The notes below the pieces were generated by a model. The model was given only the letters and a program-made list of their open reading frames with translations. It was not told where the DNA came from and ran no database searches. A stretch of DNA of 43,407 bases from assembly GCA_045631205.1 (NCBI GenBank), contig JAZQUI010000001.1, positions 1 through 43,407 on the forward strand. Direction: 5' to 3'. A program made the translations under genes and the position numbers. Below are positions 15,225 through 24,422 of this stretch, piece after piece. This DNA comes from HGM04593 sp045631205 (lineage in GTDB: Bacteria; Bacteroidota; Bacteroidia; Bacteroidales; Bacteroidaceae). How positions within the stretch are numbered: the stretch's first letter is position 1; every line of letters starts with the position of its first letter.

Positions 15225-16574
15225 ATGCACAGAGTTGTAAAAATTTCTAAGGGATTGGATATCAATCTAAAAGGAGCTCCTGCGGCCGAGTTTACACAGG
15301 TTGCAGAGGCGAAGCAGTATGCTTTGATGCCTGCCGACTTTACTCGTGTAACACCCAAAGTGGTTGTTAAGCCCGAGGATAAAGTAAAAGTAGGTGAGCC
15401 CTTGTTCGTTGATAAGAACTGTCCCGAATTGCAATTTGTTTCGCCTGTGAGCGGAACTGTTGTAGCGGTTAACCGCGGAGAGAGAAGACGCGTATTAAGC
15501 GTAGTAGTGGAGTCAGACGGTAAGTTTGAGTCTGTGGAGTACAAAGCAAAAGATGTACTTTCTCTGTCATCAGAGGAGGTAAAGGCCGATTTGCTCAAAG
15601 CCGGTCTTTTTGCTTTTATGCGCCAAAGACCTTACGATGTTATCGCAACTCCCAGTGATTCACCCCGAGCAATCTTTGTTTCGGCCTTCGACTCAAAACC
15701 CCTTGCAGTGGATTTTGAGGTTGCCCTCAAAGGCAACGAGGAGGACTTCCAAGTAGGTCTCGACGCCCTTTCTCGCATTGCACCTGTAAACTTGGGTGTA
15801 AGCGCAGAGCAGAAGGCGGCAGCTCTCAGCGTAGCAAAGAATGTTACCACCACAATCTTCAAGGGGCCCCATCCCGCCGGCAACGTAGGCGTGCAGATCA
15901 ACCGCGTTGCTCCCGTGAACAAAGGCGAGATTGTATGGACTATCGGTGCCGAGGAGGTAATCTTCATTGGTCGTTTCTTCAACAAAGGTAAAATCGACTT
16001 CACACGTACCGTAGCTCTTGCAGGTAGCGAGGTTACCAACCCCTCTTACAGCAAAGTTGTTCTCGGTGCGCAGATCAGCACACTCGTTGATGGCCGTTTG
16101 AAGAACGAGAACCCCTTGCGCATTATCGACGGTAACGTGCTCACCGGTAAAAAGACAACAGCTGACGCTTTCCTCGGAGCATTCTCTAACGAGATTACCG
16201 TAATCCCCGAGATTATGGGCGGCGACGAGATGTTCGGTTGGATAGCACCCCGTTTCTCTATGTTCAGCACCAGCCGCAGCTACTTCAGCTGGTTGATGCC
16301 CAAGCGCAGCTACACTATCGATGCCCGCATCAAGGGTGGTGAGCGTCACATGATTATGTCTAATGAGTACGACAAGGTATTCCCCATGGACATCTACCCC
16401 GAGTACCTCATCAAGGCTATCATCACCGGCAACATCGATAAGATGGAAGAACTTGGCATCTACGAAGTTGCACCCGAAGACTTTGCATTGTGCGAGTTTG
16501 TCGATTCTTCGAAACTCGAATTGCAGCGCATCGTTCGTGAAGGTCTCGACAAGTTGCGTGCCGAAATGTGTTGA
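15225..16574 (+). CDS. nqrA: Na+-translocating NADH:quinone reductase subunit A
   Basis: This 449-residue protein opens with the NqrA pattern KISKGLDINLKGAP. It carries VSPVSGTVVAVNRGERRRVL, the GPHPAGNVGVQINRVAPV block, WTIGAEEVIFIGRFF and MFGWIAPRFSMFS. NqrA is the cytoplasmic subunit that docks on NqrB and is linked to quinone binding. RnfC was considered, but there are no [4Fe-4S] CxxCxxC motifs, and the sequence is NqrA throughout. Length is normal (about 447). It heads a six-gene operon and has its own promoter. Confidence 0.96.
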   Translation: MHRVVKISKGLDINLKGAPAAEFTQVAEAKQYALMPADFTRVTPKVVVKPEDKVKVGEPLFVDKNCPELQFVSPVSGTVVAVNRGERRRVLSVVVESDGKFESVEYKAKDVLSLSSEEVKADLLKAGLFAFMRQRPYDVIATPSDSPRAIFVSAFDSKPLAVDFEVALKGNEEDFQVGLDALSRIAPVNLGVSAEQKAAALSVAKNVTTTIFKGPHPAGNVGVQINRVAPVNKGEIVWTIGAEEVIFIGRFFNKGKIDFTRTVALAGSEVTNPSYSKVVLGAQISTLVDGRLKNENPLRIIDGNVLTGKKTTADAFLGAFSNEITVIPEIMGGDEMFGWIAPRFSMFSTSRSYFSWLMPKRSYTIDARIKGGERHMIMSNEYDKVFPMDIYPEYLIKAIITGNIDKMEELGIYEVAPEDFALCEFVDSSKLELQRIVREGLDKLRAEMC

Positions 16575-16634
16575 TGCAGCACAAATACAAGTGAATAATT
16601 GCTAACAGAACAAGCAAAATAAAAAATACACAGT

Positions 16635-17828
16635 ATGAAATTTTTGAGAAACTATCTTGATAAAATCAAACCCAACTTCGAAGAGGGCGGCAAGTTGCAC
16701 GCTTTGCGTTCGGTGTTCGATGGAATGGAGACATTCCTCTTCGTACCCAACGAAACATCGAAGAGTGGTGTGAACATTCACGATGCGATAGACAGCAAAC
16801 GTATAATGTCGCTTGTGGTTATTGCTCTTCTCCCCGCCCTTTTGTTCGGTATGTATAACCTCGGTTATCAGAACGCTCTTGCGGCAGGCGAGCTCGCAAC
16901 AACATCGCACATCGATATGTTCATCTTCGGTCTTATGATTATGTTGCCCAAAATCGTGGTAACATACCTCGTAGGTCTTGGTATAGAGTTCGTAGTAGCA
17001 CAGTGGAAGAACGAAGAGATACACGAGGGATTCCTCGTTTCAGGTATCCTCATACCTATGATAGTTCCCGCCGGTTGCCCCCTTTGGGTTCTTGCAGTAG
17101 CAACAGCCTTCTCGGTAATCTTCGCCAAAGAGGTATTCGGTGGTACAGGTATGAACATCGTTAACGTAGCACTCATAGCTCGTGCATTCATCTTCTTCGC
17201 TTATCCCTCTGTGATTTCCGGTGAGTCGGTATGGGTTGCCACAAACTCAATCCTCGGCTTTGGTTACGACCTCCCCGACGGTTACACCTGCGCGACAGCA
17301 TTGCAGTATATTAATGCCGGCGATACCATGATTGGTGCAGCGGGTGCCAACCTCAGCGTGTGCGATATGATTTGCGGTTTCATGCCCGGTTCAATAGGTG
17401 AGACAAGCGTAATCGCAATTGCCCTTGGTGCAGCATTGCTCCTTTGGACAGGTGTAGCAAGCTGGAAAGTAATGTTCAGCGTATTCGTTGGTGGTATTGC
17501 AATGATAGCTCTTTTTACAGGCCTTATGCCCGAGAATCCCGCATTGCAGCAGCCCATTTACACACACTTGTTGCTCGGCGGTTTCTGCTTCGGAGCAGTG
17601 TTTATGGCTACCGACCCTGTTACAGCAGCACGCACCGAGACCGGTAAGTTCATCTACGGCTTCGGCATCGGCGCAATGGCAATCCTCATTCGCGTGTTCA
17701 ACCCCGGTTACCCCGAAGGTATGATGCTTGCCATCCTTCTTATGAACGTAACAGCACCGTTTATCGATTACTGCGTGGTACAGTCTAACGTGAAGAGCCG
17801 CGCAAAACGTCTAACCAAAAAGAACTAA
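16635..17828 (+). CDS. nqrB: Na+-NQR subunit B, FMN- and riboflavin-binding membrane subunit
   Basis: This 397-residue membrane protein has about ten hydrophobic segments and belongs to the NqrB/RnfD family. The region corresponding to the covalent FMN site reads DGYTCATALQ, making Thr221 the likely phosphoester acceptor; the usual form is SGAT, here TCAT. GSIGETS lies further on, in the conserved loop. NqrB is the core ion-channel and quinone-reducing subunit. It follows nqrA by 60 bp and precedes nqrC by 6 bp. Confidence 0.95.
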   Translation: MKFLRNYLDKIKPNFEEGGKLHALRSVFDGMETFLFVPNETSKSGVNIHDAIDSKRIMSLVVIALLPALLFGMYNLGYQNALAAGELATTSHIDMFIFGLMIMLPKIVVTYLVGLGIEFVVAQWKNEEIHEGFLVSGILIPMIVPAGCPLWVLAVATAFSVIFAKEVFGGTGMNIVNVALIARAFIFFAYPSVISGESVWVATNSILGFGYDLPDGYTCATALQYINAGDTMIGAAGANLSVCDMICGFMPGSIGETSVIAIALGAALLLWTGVASWKVMFSVFVGGIAMIALFTGLMPENPALQQPIYTHLLLGGFCFGAVFMATDPVTAARTETGKFIYGFGIGAMAILIRVFNPGYPEGMMLAILLMNVTAPFIDYCVVQSNVKSRAKRLTKKN

Positions 17829-17834
17829 CAGATT

Positions 17835-18716
17835 ATGGCTAAATATGTATGTAAAGTGTGTGGTTATACACACGAAGGAGCAGAGGCACCCTCTGCATGT
17901 CCTCTCTGCAAAGCCCCCGCATCGGAGTTCGAGAAGGTAGGCGGCAGCGATGATAATAAAGAAAAGAAAGCAAAGAAGGGTTTCAACACCGCCAGCGATT
18001 CATACGCTATCATCTACGCATCAATCGTAGTTGTTATCGTAGCCTTCCTTTTGGCCGGCGTTTCATCACTCTTGCGTCCTTTGCAGGAGGATAACATCCG
18101 TCTCGACAAAAAGAAACAGATACTCTCTTCTTTGAACCTTAAAGACCTTGCCGACGCGGCAGCAACTTACAGCGAAGTTGTGAAAAAGGAGATTGTAATC
18201 GATGCAGCCGGTAACACCGTTGCAACCGAAGGCGGTTTCGATGTTAAGAACGACGAGGTTAACGATAACAATCTTCCCCTTTACATCTGCGAAGTGGAAG
18301 GTGAGAAAAAATATGTTATACCTATGACCGGTAACGGTCTTTGGGGTGGAATCTGGGGCTATCTTGCCGTTAACAACGACGGTAACACCATCTATGGCGT
18401 TTACTTTTCACACGCCAGCGAGACTCCCGGTCTTGGTGCCGAAATCGCAGGTGACAAATTCCAGAGCCGTTTCCCCGGTAAAAACATAATCAAGGATGGT
18501 GCCGTAGCGCTTGGCGTTACAAAGAAAGTTAACGACGAGAACTGTGAGGTTAATGCAATCTCGGGTGCCACCATCACTTGTAACGGTGTAGATGCTATGC
18601 TTGCAAAAACAATGGAGAGCTACAAAGCCTTCCTTTTGGCAGCACAGCCCGCATCGGTAGTTGTTGAACAAGAGCCTGCTCCTGCTGAGGAGGCACAAGT
18701 AACAGAGGAGGAATAA
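17835..18716 (+). CDS. nqrC: Na+-NQR subunit C fused to an N-terminal rubredoxin-like domain
   Basis: Residues 1-35 are a rubredoxin-like iron site: C6-x2-C9-G-Y-T and C22-P-L-C25 with the family pattern CxxCGYxxxG...CPxCxAPxxxFxxV. A lysine-rich linker (36-50) leads to one transmembrane helix (about 58-80) and then the NqrC FMN domain. Its flavinylation motif is S243-G-A-T246. No Met lies between residue 1 and the helix, so the fusion is not a wrong start call. NqrC hands electrons to NqrB. The rubredoxin part should face the cytoplasm (inference) and could exchange electrons with NqrF or soluble partners. The tail is acidic (EPAPAEE). Confidence 0.93.
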   Translation: MAKYVCKVCGYTHEGAEAPSACPLCKAPASEFEKVGGSDDNKEKKAKKGFNTASDSYAIIYASIVVVIVAFLLAGVSSLLRPLQEDNIRLDKKKQILSSLNLKDLADAAATYSEVVKKEIVIDAAGNTVATEGGFDVKNDEVNDNNLPLYICEVEGEKKYVIPMTGNGLWGGIWGYLAVNNDGNTIYGVYFSHASETPGLGAEIAGDKFQSRFPGKNIIKDGAVALGVTKKVNDENCEVNAISGATITCNGVDAMLAKTMESYKAFLLAAQPASVVVEQEPAPAEEAQVTEEE

Positions 18717-18720
18717 AACT

Positions 18721-19350
18721 ATGGGACTATTTTCAAAGAAAAACATTGAGGCACTTCAGACACCTCTTTTAAAAGAGAACCCTGTAACCATTCAGGTGCT
18801 CGGTATCTGTTCGGCACTTGCTGTTACAAGCAAGCTCGCTCCTGCAATAGTGATGGGTCTTTCAGTAACAATCATTGTTGCTATGGCCAACGTCATCATC
18901 TCTCTCATCCGCAACACAATTCCCTTGCGCATACGTATCATCATCCAGTTGGTTGTTGTAGCAGCGCTCGTAACCCTCGTGAGTGAGGTTCTCAAAGCCT
19001 TTGCCTACGATGTCAGCGTTCAGCTTTCGGTGTACGTGGGACTTATCATCACAAACTGTATCCTTATGGGACGTCTCGAGGCATTCGCAATGCAGAACAA
19101 GCCTTGGCCCTCGTTCCTCGACGGTATCGGTAACGGTCTTGGCTATGCAATGATACTCGTTATCGTAGCTATCGTACGCGAGATCTTCGGTTCGGGTACA
19201 TTGCTCGATATCCCCGTTATCCCCCAGTGCGTGTATGAAGCGGGTTACATCAACAATGGTCTTATGCTTATGGCTCCCATGGCGTTCTTCCTTATCGCCA
19301 TCATCATCTGGGTTCAGAGAGCAAAAGACAAGAGCTTACAGGAAAATTAA
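18721..19350 (+). CDS. nqrD: Na+-NQR subunit D
   Basis: This 209-residue membrane protein of the NqrD/RnfE family has six hydrophobic helices. C30 (VLGICSALAV) and C113 (TNCILMGRLEAFA) are the conserved cysteines that, with two from NqrE, hold the intramembrane iron centre. The charged pair in GRLEAFAMQNKPWPS is typical. It lies 4 bp after nqrC. Confidence 0.96.
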   Translation: MGLFSKKNIEALQTPLLKENPVTIQVLGICSALAVTSKLAPAIVMGLSVTIIVAMANVIISLIRNTIPLRIRIIIQLVVVAALVTLVSEVLKAFAYDVSVQLSVYVGLIITNCILMGRLEAFAMQNKPWPSFLDGIGNGLGYAMILVIVAIVREIFGSGTLLDIPVIPQCVYEAGYINNGLMLMAPMAFFLIAIIIWVQRAKDKSLQEN

Positions 19351-19373
19351 TTTTGGATACAGAAGAATAAATT

Positions 19374-20000
19374 ATGGAACATTTCATTAGTTTGCTTGTC
19401 CGTTCGATATTCGTGGACAATATGGTATTTGCCTTCTTCTTGGGTATGTGTTCTTATCTGGCTGTATCCAAGAGTGTTAAAACAGCTATCGGCTTGGGCT
19501 GTGCAGTTATCTTCGTTCAGGTTGTGACACTCCCCGTGAACTACCTTTTGCAGACAACAGTACTTGCCAACGGTGCGCTTGTTGAAGGTGTCGATTTGAC
19601 CTTCCTTGCCTTCATTCTCTTCATTGCCGTTATCGCAGGTATCGTGCAGTTGGTAGAGATGATAGTGGAGCGTTTTGCCCCCGCATTGTACAGCCAGCTT
19701 GGTATCTTCCTTCCCCTTATCGCTGTAAACTGCGCCATCATGGGTGGTTCATTGTTCATGCAGCAGCGTATCGGTATGGAGTCTAACAACCCCCAGGCTA
19801 TCCTCAATTTCTGGGATTCAGTAGCCTTCGCATTTGGTTCAGGCTTCGGTTGGATGGTTGCCATCGTGTTGTTTGCTGCCGTTCGTGAGAAAATGGAGTA
19901 CTGTCACGTACCCAAGCCCCTCCGTGGTCTTGGTATAGCCTTCATCACTGTAGGTCTTATGGCTATGGCGTTCATGTGCTTCTCCGGTATTAAAATGTAA
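19374..20000 (+). CDS. nqrE: Na+-NQR subunit E
   Basis: This 208-residue membrane protein of the NqrE/RnfA family is an inverted partner of NqrD. C26 (FLGMCSYLAVSK) and C120 (AVNCAIMGGSLF) match the iron-binding cysteines. The family block NNPQAILNFWDSVAFAFGSG is present. It is 23 bp after nqrD and 12 bp before nqrF. Confidence 0.96.
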   Translation: MEHFISLLVRSIFVDNMVFAFFLGMCSYLAVSKSVKTAIGLGCAVIFVQVVTLPVNYLLQTTVLANGALVEGVDLTFLAFILFIAVIAGIVQLVEMIVERFAPALYSQLGIFLPLIAVNCAIMGGSLFMQQRIGMESNNPQAILNFWDSVAFAFGSGFGWMVAIVLFAAVREKMEYCHVPKPLRGLGIAFITVGLMAMAFMCFSGIKM

Positions 20001-20012
20001 TATAGAATAACT

Positions 20013-21281
20013 ATGGATATACAATTAGTATTAGCAAGTATAGCAGTCTTCCTTGTAATCATCCTCTTGTTGGTGATTATCCTGTTGGTGGCGAAGAAAT
20101 ACCTTCTTCCCTCGGGCAATGTAAAGGTTAAGATAAACGGCGAGAGCGAAGTAGAGGTTGCTGCCGGCGGTACCCTTTTGGGCACTATGGCCGAGAATGG
20201 CATATTCCTTCCCTCAGCTTGTGGTGGTAAAGGCTCTTGCGGTCAGTGTAAAGTACAGGTTGTAGAGGGTGGTGGCGAAATCCTTCCCTCAGAGACCGGT
20301 CACTTCTCACGCAAAGAGCAGCAAGCACACTGGCGTTTGGGTTGCCAGGTTAAGGTTAAGAACGACCTTGCCATCAAGGTACCCGAGTCAGTTATGGGTG
20401 TTAAAGAGTGGGAGTGCGAGGTTATTTCAAACAAGAACGTTGCAACCTTCATCAAAGAGTTCATCGTGGCATTGCCTCCCGGTGAGCACATGGACTTCGT
20501 ACCCGGTTCTTATGCGCAGATTAAGATACCCAAATACGATATGACCTATGATAAGGATATCGATAAGAGCCTTATCGGTGACGAGTATCTTCCCGCTTGG
20601 GAAAAATTCGGTCTTCTCGGTCTCAAATGTAAGAACACCGAGGAAACCATCCGTGCATACTCTATGGCCAACTATCCTGCCGAGGGTGACCGCATTATGC
20701 TTACCGTGCGTATTGCAACACCTCCCTTCAAGGCCGACCGTTCTGGCTTCATGGATGTACCCTGCGGTATAGCATCATCATACATCTTCACCCTTAAACC
20801 CGGTGACAAGGTAATCATGAGTGGTCCTTACGGAGACTTCCACCCCATCTTCGACTCAAAGAAAGAGATGATGTGGGTAGGTGGTGGTGCCGGTATGGCT
20901 CCTTTGCGTGCTCAGATTATGCACATGACAAAGACCTTGAAGACCACCGACCGTACAATGACATACTTCTACGGTGCTCGTGCGCTTAACGAGGTATTCT
21001 ATCTCGAGGACTTCTTGCAGCTGGAAAAAGAGTTCCCCAACTTCACATTCCACCTCGCTCTCGACCGTCCCGATCCCGCAGCCGATGCTGCCGGCGTGAA
21101 GTACACCCCGGGCTTCGTACACCAGGTAATCTACGAGACCTACCTCAAGAACCACGAGGCACCCGAGGATATCGAGTACTACATGTGTGGTCCTGGCCCT
21201 ATGTCAAAAGCTGTTGTAAACATGCTTGTTGACTTGGGTGTTGAGGAGAAGTCTATTATGTACGATAACTTCGGAGGTTAA
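20013..21281 (+). CDS. nqrF: Na+-NQR subunit F, NADH dehydrogenase component
   Basis: This 422-residue protein has an N-terminal membrane anchor (about 3-27). A [2Fe-2S] ferredoxin domain follows with C70, C76, C79 and C111. The FAD-binding motif R214-A-Y-S217 and the NADH-binding GGGAGMAP (290-297) come next, and it ends with the C-terminal CGPGPM. It takes electrons from NADH to FAD and the iron-sulfur cluster. Length is slightly above the usual ~408. It is the last gene of the operon; a strong terminator follows 19 bp later. Confidence 0.97.
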   Translation: MDIQLVLASIAVFLVIILLLVIILLVAKKYLLPSGNVKVKINGESEVEVAAGGTLLGTMAENGIFLPSACGGKGSCGQCKVQVVEGGGEILPSETGHFSRKEQQAHWRLGCQVKVKNDLAIKVPESVMGVKEWECEVISNKNVATFIKEFIVALPPGEHMDFVPGSYAQIKIPKYDMTYDKDIDKSLIGDEYLPAWEKFGLLGLKCKNTEETIRAYSMANYPAEGDRIMLTVRIATPPFKADRSGFMDVPCGIASSYIFTLKPGDKVIMSGPYGDFHPIFDSKKEMMWVGGGAGMAPLRAQIMHMTKTLKTTDRTMTYFYGARALNEVFYLEDFLQLEKEFPNFTFHLALDRPDPAADAAGVKYTPGFVHQVIYETYLKNHEAPEDIEYYMCGPGPMSKAVVNMLVDLGVEEKSIMYDNFGG

Positions 21282-21300
21282 TATCAGCCTCTCCTTTATA

Positions 21301-21346
21301 AACAAGAATGGCGTTGTCTTTTTTGACAACGCCATTCTTGTTTTTT
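21301..21346 (+). terminator. Intrinsic terminator of the nqr operon
   Basis: AACAAGAATGGCGTTGTC (21301-21318) pairs perfectly with its complement at 21325-21342 (18 bp) around a T6 loop, and T follows on. The A/T edges mean it may also stop transcription from the opposite side. Confidence 0.93.
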
Positions 21347-21438
21347 GTGAACAGACGGGAAAATATTACATAAAGAACAATATCACCGGGAAGATAATTT
21401 AAAAAGCAACGCACTACTTAAAATTGAAGAGGAAAAGC

Positions 21439-21446
21439 TATATTTG
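21439..21446 (+). promoter_or_regulatory. Candidate -7 promoter element for the yfiH-type gene
   Basis: TATATTTG fits TAnnTTTG exactly and lies 20 bp before the ATG at 21467. The -33 position has no clear TTTG. Confidence 0.5.
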
Positions 21447-21466
21447 CACTACCACCAAAAAGAACA

Positions 21467-22231
21467 ATGGAATTACACAAATACAACATAAGCAACGGAA
21501 TTATAGCATTCTCCACCAAAAGAGGAGAACCCAACGGAAACTATGGAAGTTTCAACATAACACACTACTGTGGCGACACACCGCAACACGTCGCAGAGTG
21601 TCGCAAAGAACTCTGCGCGTGGCTTGAAATCCCCGACAATCGCCTTGTGTTGCCACGACAGACACACGGGTGTGAAATCCTCCATATCGACGAGGATTTT
21701 GTCGCCACAAGCCACGATAAGCAGCAAGAACTACTGCAAGGCATAGATGCTGTGATAACAACACTCCCACGTACTTGCATTGGCGTTTCTACCGCCGACT
21801 GTGTGCCGGTGTTGCTTTGCGACAGTGCAAAAATGGTAATTGCAGCGGTACACGCAGGGTGGCGTGGCACTGTGGCTAGGATAGCAGAGAAATGCATCGT
21901 GGCTATGACACAGCGCTACGGTTGCCGTGCACAGGATATCAAAGCCGTGGTTGCGCCATCTATCGGGCTCGATGCTTTTGAGGTAGGCGACGAGGTCTTC
22001 ACCGCTTTCGATGATGCCAGGTTCCCCACCGAAAGCATTGCAACAAGAATGGAGAAATGGCATATTGACTTGTGGGAAGCCAACCGCTTGCAGTTGCTTG
22101 CAGGCGGTGTGTTACCCGAAAATATAACAATAACTGGAATATGCACGCACAGCAATCACGAGGAGTTTTTCTCGGCACGCCGTTTGGGGATAAACTCGGG
22201 AAGAATTTTTAACGGTATAATGATTGAATGA
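21467..22231 (+). CDS. YfiH/PgeF (LACC1) family laccase-domain protein
   Basis: This 254-residue protein carries the family's metal/active-site triad: H67 (RQTHGCE), C112 (TADCVPVLL) and H129 (VHAGWRG). The C-terminal THSNHEEFFSARR is also typical. Members were first called multicopper polyphenol oxidases. Characterised ones act as purine nucleoside phosphorylases/adenosine deaminases, and E. coli PgeF edits peptidoglycan precursors; which role applies here cannot be read from sequence. It has its own candidate promoter, and its stop overlaps the next gene by 4 bp (ATGA). Confidence 0.93.
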   Translation: MELHKYNISNGIIAFSTKRGEPNGNYGSFNITHYCGDTPQHVAECRKELCAWLEIPDNRLVLPRQTHGCEILHIDEDFVATSHDKQQELLQGIDAVITTLPRTCIGVSTADCVPVLLCDSAKMVIAAVHAGWRGTVARIAEKCIVAMTQRYGCRAQDIKAVVAPSIGLDAFEVGDEVFTAFDDARFPTESIATRMEKWHIDLWEANRLQLLAGGVLPENITITGICTHSNHEEFFSARRLGINSGRIFNGIMIE

Positions 22232-24252
22232 AGTATAAGATTATGAAATACAGAACAGTACTTGCCTTTATATCGGCACTTTTAATGGTTTACGGCACTG
22301 CGGCTCAAACACGCATATACCTTTCGCCACAAGGCAACGATGCAAATAATGGAACTGAAAAGGCACCGTTATTCTCGTTGCAGGCAGCGTTGAAAAAGGT
22401 TGTTTCAACAACAAGGAGAGATACTGCATATATAGAGGTTGCCGCCGGTGATTATTATATGCAGGAGGGGTGTTATATCACCTCGCCGACAAGTCGCCCC
22501 ATCGTTGTAAGAGGCAAGGGAAAGGCACGTTTCATTGGTGGTGAACGGGTAACCAATTGGGAACGTAAAACACACTACAAGGCTTACATCGCGAAGACGC
22601 AGACCGAGGAATACACCTTCGAACAATTTTACATTAACGACAGACGTGCAACGCTTGCAAGAACACCAAACGAAGGGTTCTATAAGGTAGGTGAGGCTGC
22701 TGAAACCATTGTAAGCGAGGGAAATAGCACCAAAGAAAGTTTCGCGGGAGTGAGTATAAAGGGAGAGGACGATGAACTGAAGAAATTGGAGCACGTGTGG
22801 CCCGGCAGAAACGGACAACCTAAAATATCGCTCTACCACAAATGGAGCAATACCAAAATGCATATAGGGGTGATAAACAAGAGGGATTACAGCATAAATT
22901 TCGGTAGCAAAAGACTCCCTCCACTTAACAACGTAACAGAGCACACCCCTTATTACATATACGACTATGCACACGCGCTCGACACTGCCGGGGAGTGGTA
23001 TATGAACTATGACGATGGCTACCTCACTTACATACCTTTGAGAGGGGAAAATCCCGATAAAGCCACTTGTATAATACCAACCTTGAAAAGATGGATTCTG
23101 TTCAAAGGTAGCGAGAACGGTGCTGTTGAAAACATAAGTTTCGAGAATCTTGTTTTTTCGGTGAGCCAATACAACATACCCACTGAAGGTTTCTATCCAT
23201 CACAAGGTGGCGAAGCCCTGCCTGCTGCAATTGAGATGAGCCACACAAAGAACATTGTTTTTAATGGGTGCGAATTTGAGAAAACAGGCGCCTATGCGTT
23301 GTGGTTCAAAGAGGGTTGTCACAATAACAAGGTTACAAACTGCTACCTGCACGATTTGGGAGCAGGTGGTATAAGAATCGGAGTCACTACATACAAAGAG
23401 GGAGAACGTGTTACAAGCGGCTGTGTCATTGACAACAACATTATACGAGACGGCGGTAAGGAGATTGCCGAGGGCATTGCAATTCTTCTGCACCACACTG
23501 CCGATAATAAAGTGACACACAACGATATTTCGCATTTCTATTACAGCGGCATATCCATGGGCTGGAAATGGGGATACGGCAAAAGCCCTGCCTGCAACAA
23601 TACCATTGCCTATAACCACATACACAACTTGGGTAAGGGGTTGCTTTCCGACCTCGGCGGAATATACACATTGAGCGAAGGTACGGGCAACAGCATCACA
23701 AACAATGTTATACACGATATTACAGCCGGCAGTTACGGCGGTTGGGGCATATACACCGATGAAGGCTCGAGCAACATCACTATAAAGAACAACCTTGTCT
23801 ATCGTTGTCATGACGGAGGTTTCCACCAGCATTATGGCAAAAACAATATCGTTGAAAACAATATTTTTGCTTTTGGCGATAATTGCCAGATACAAACTTC
23901 CAGAGCCGAAGAACATAACTCATTTACATTCAGACGAAATATTATTCTGCAAGAAAAAGGCAACACTGCCGAGGGAAAATGGTTCAGTGCCAAAATGATT
24001 GTTGGTAAGAACCTTTATTGGAGCTATGGCAACGAATTGTCGTTTTGTGGCAAGAGCCGAAGTGAGTGGGTAAGAAAACGTGAAAAGGATGCTCTCTTTG
24101 CCAACCCCATGATGGTTGCGCCGTTGAGTGATGACTTCACTTTCGCGCGCACAAGCAATATAAAGAAAATAGGTTTCACTCCTTTTGATTATAAGCAGGC
24201 GGGTGTTTATGGTTCGGATGAGTGGAAACGCAAGGCTGTTAGTGGGTTATAA
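22228..24252 (+). CDS. Secreted right-handed parallel beta-helix protein, possible glycoside hydrolase or lyase
   Basis: This 674-residue protein has a signal peptide ending near AAQT (about residue 27). It opens with IYLSPQGNDANNGTEKAPLF, a standard start for secreted beta-helix enzymes. A beta-sandwich-like insert follows (about 100-290; GEWYMNYDDGYLTYIP). Repeated Asn-rich beta-helix rungs run from about 300 to 560 (NIVFNGCEFEKTGAYALWF, NKVTNCYLHDLGAGG, NNIIRDGG). The layout resembles GH141-type enzymes and pectate-lyase-like proteins, but I cannot identify catalytic residues, so substrate and reaction stay open. ATG 22228 overlaps the previous stop; a second ATG at 22243 would still give a full signal peptide. 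It is probably cotranscribed with the yfiH-type gene. Confidence 0.85.
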   Translation: MKYKIMKYRTVLAFISALLMVYGTAAQTRIYLSPQGNDANNGTEKAPLFSLQAALKKVVSTTRRDTAYIEVAAGDYYMQEGCYITSPTSRPIVVRGKGKARFIGGERVTNWERKTHYKAYIAKTQTEEYTFEQFYINDRRATLARTPNEGFYKVGEAAETIVSEGNSTKESFAGVSIKGEDDELKKLEHVWPGRNGQPKISLYHKWSNTKMHIGVINKRDYSINFGSKRLPPLNNVTEHTPYYIYDYAHALDTAGEWYMNYDDGYLTYIPLRGENPDKATCIIPTLKRWILFKGSENGAVENISFENLVFSVSQYNIPTEGFYPSQGGEALPAAIEMSHTKNIVFNGCEFEKTGAYALWFKEGCHNNKVTNCYLHDLGAGGIRIGVTTYKEGERVTSGCVIDNNIIRDGGKEIAEGIAILLHHTADNKVTHNDISHFYYSGISMGWKWGYGKSPACNNTIAYNHIHNLGKGLLSDLGGIYTLSEGTGNSITNNVIHDITAGSYGGWGIYTDEGSSNITIKNNLVYRCHDGGFHQHYGKNNIVENNIFAFGDNCQIQTSRAEEHNSFTFRRNIILQEKGNTAEGKWFSAKMIVGKNLYWSYGNELSFCGKSRSEWVRKREKDALFANPMMVAPLSDDFTFARTSNIKKIGFTPFDYKQAGVYGSDEWKRKAVSGL

Positions 24253-24357
24253 CACAAACCGGAACTGTTACAATATATTGCCTTTTTAGAATTTAGGTGT
24301 AGACCGATGTATCTGCCCCTACGGGTTTGCGGTATTATTGATTAGTTTCTTTTCAGA

Positions 24358-24397
24358 GCACCATGTGCGCCCTGTTCTTATGTCTTATAAATGTTTT
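24358..24397 (+). repeat. Short dispersed repeat, copy 1
   Basis: This stretch starts gcaccatgtgcgccctgttc. It is about four-fifths identical to 39315-39356, including the shared core TGTGCGCCCTGTTCTT. It lies between the beta-helix gene and the metY terminator, with no coding frame. Confidence 0.5.
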
Positions 24398-24422
24398 GGG
24401 CATGGCCAGTCCATAACACCAT

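Noticed and set aside
15225..21281. Reading the six-gene operon as rnf rather than nqr
   Set aside because: The first gene lacks RnfC iron-sulfur motifs, no RnfB ferredoxin gene is present, and the last gene has the NqrF layout ([2Fe-2S], FAD, NADH).
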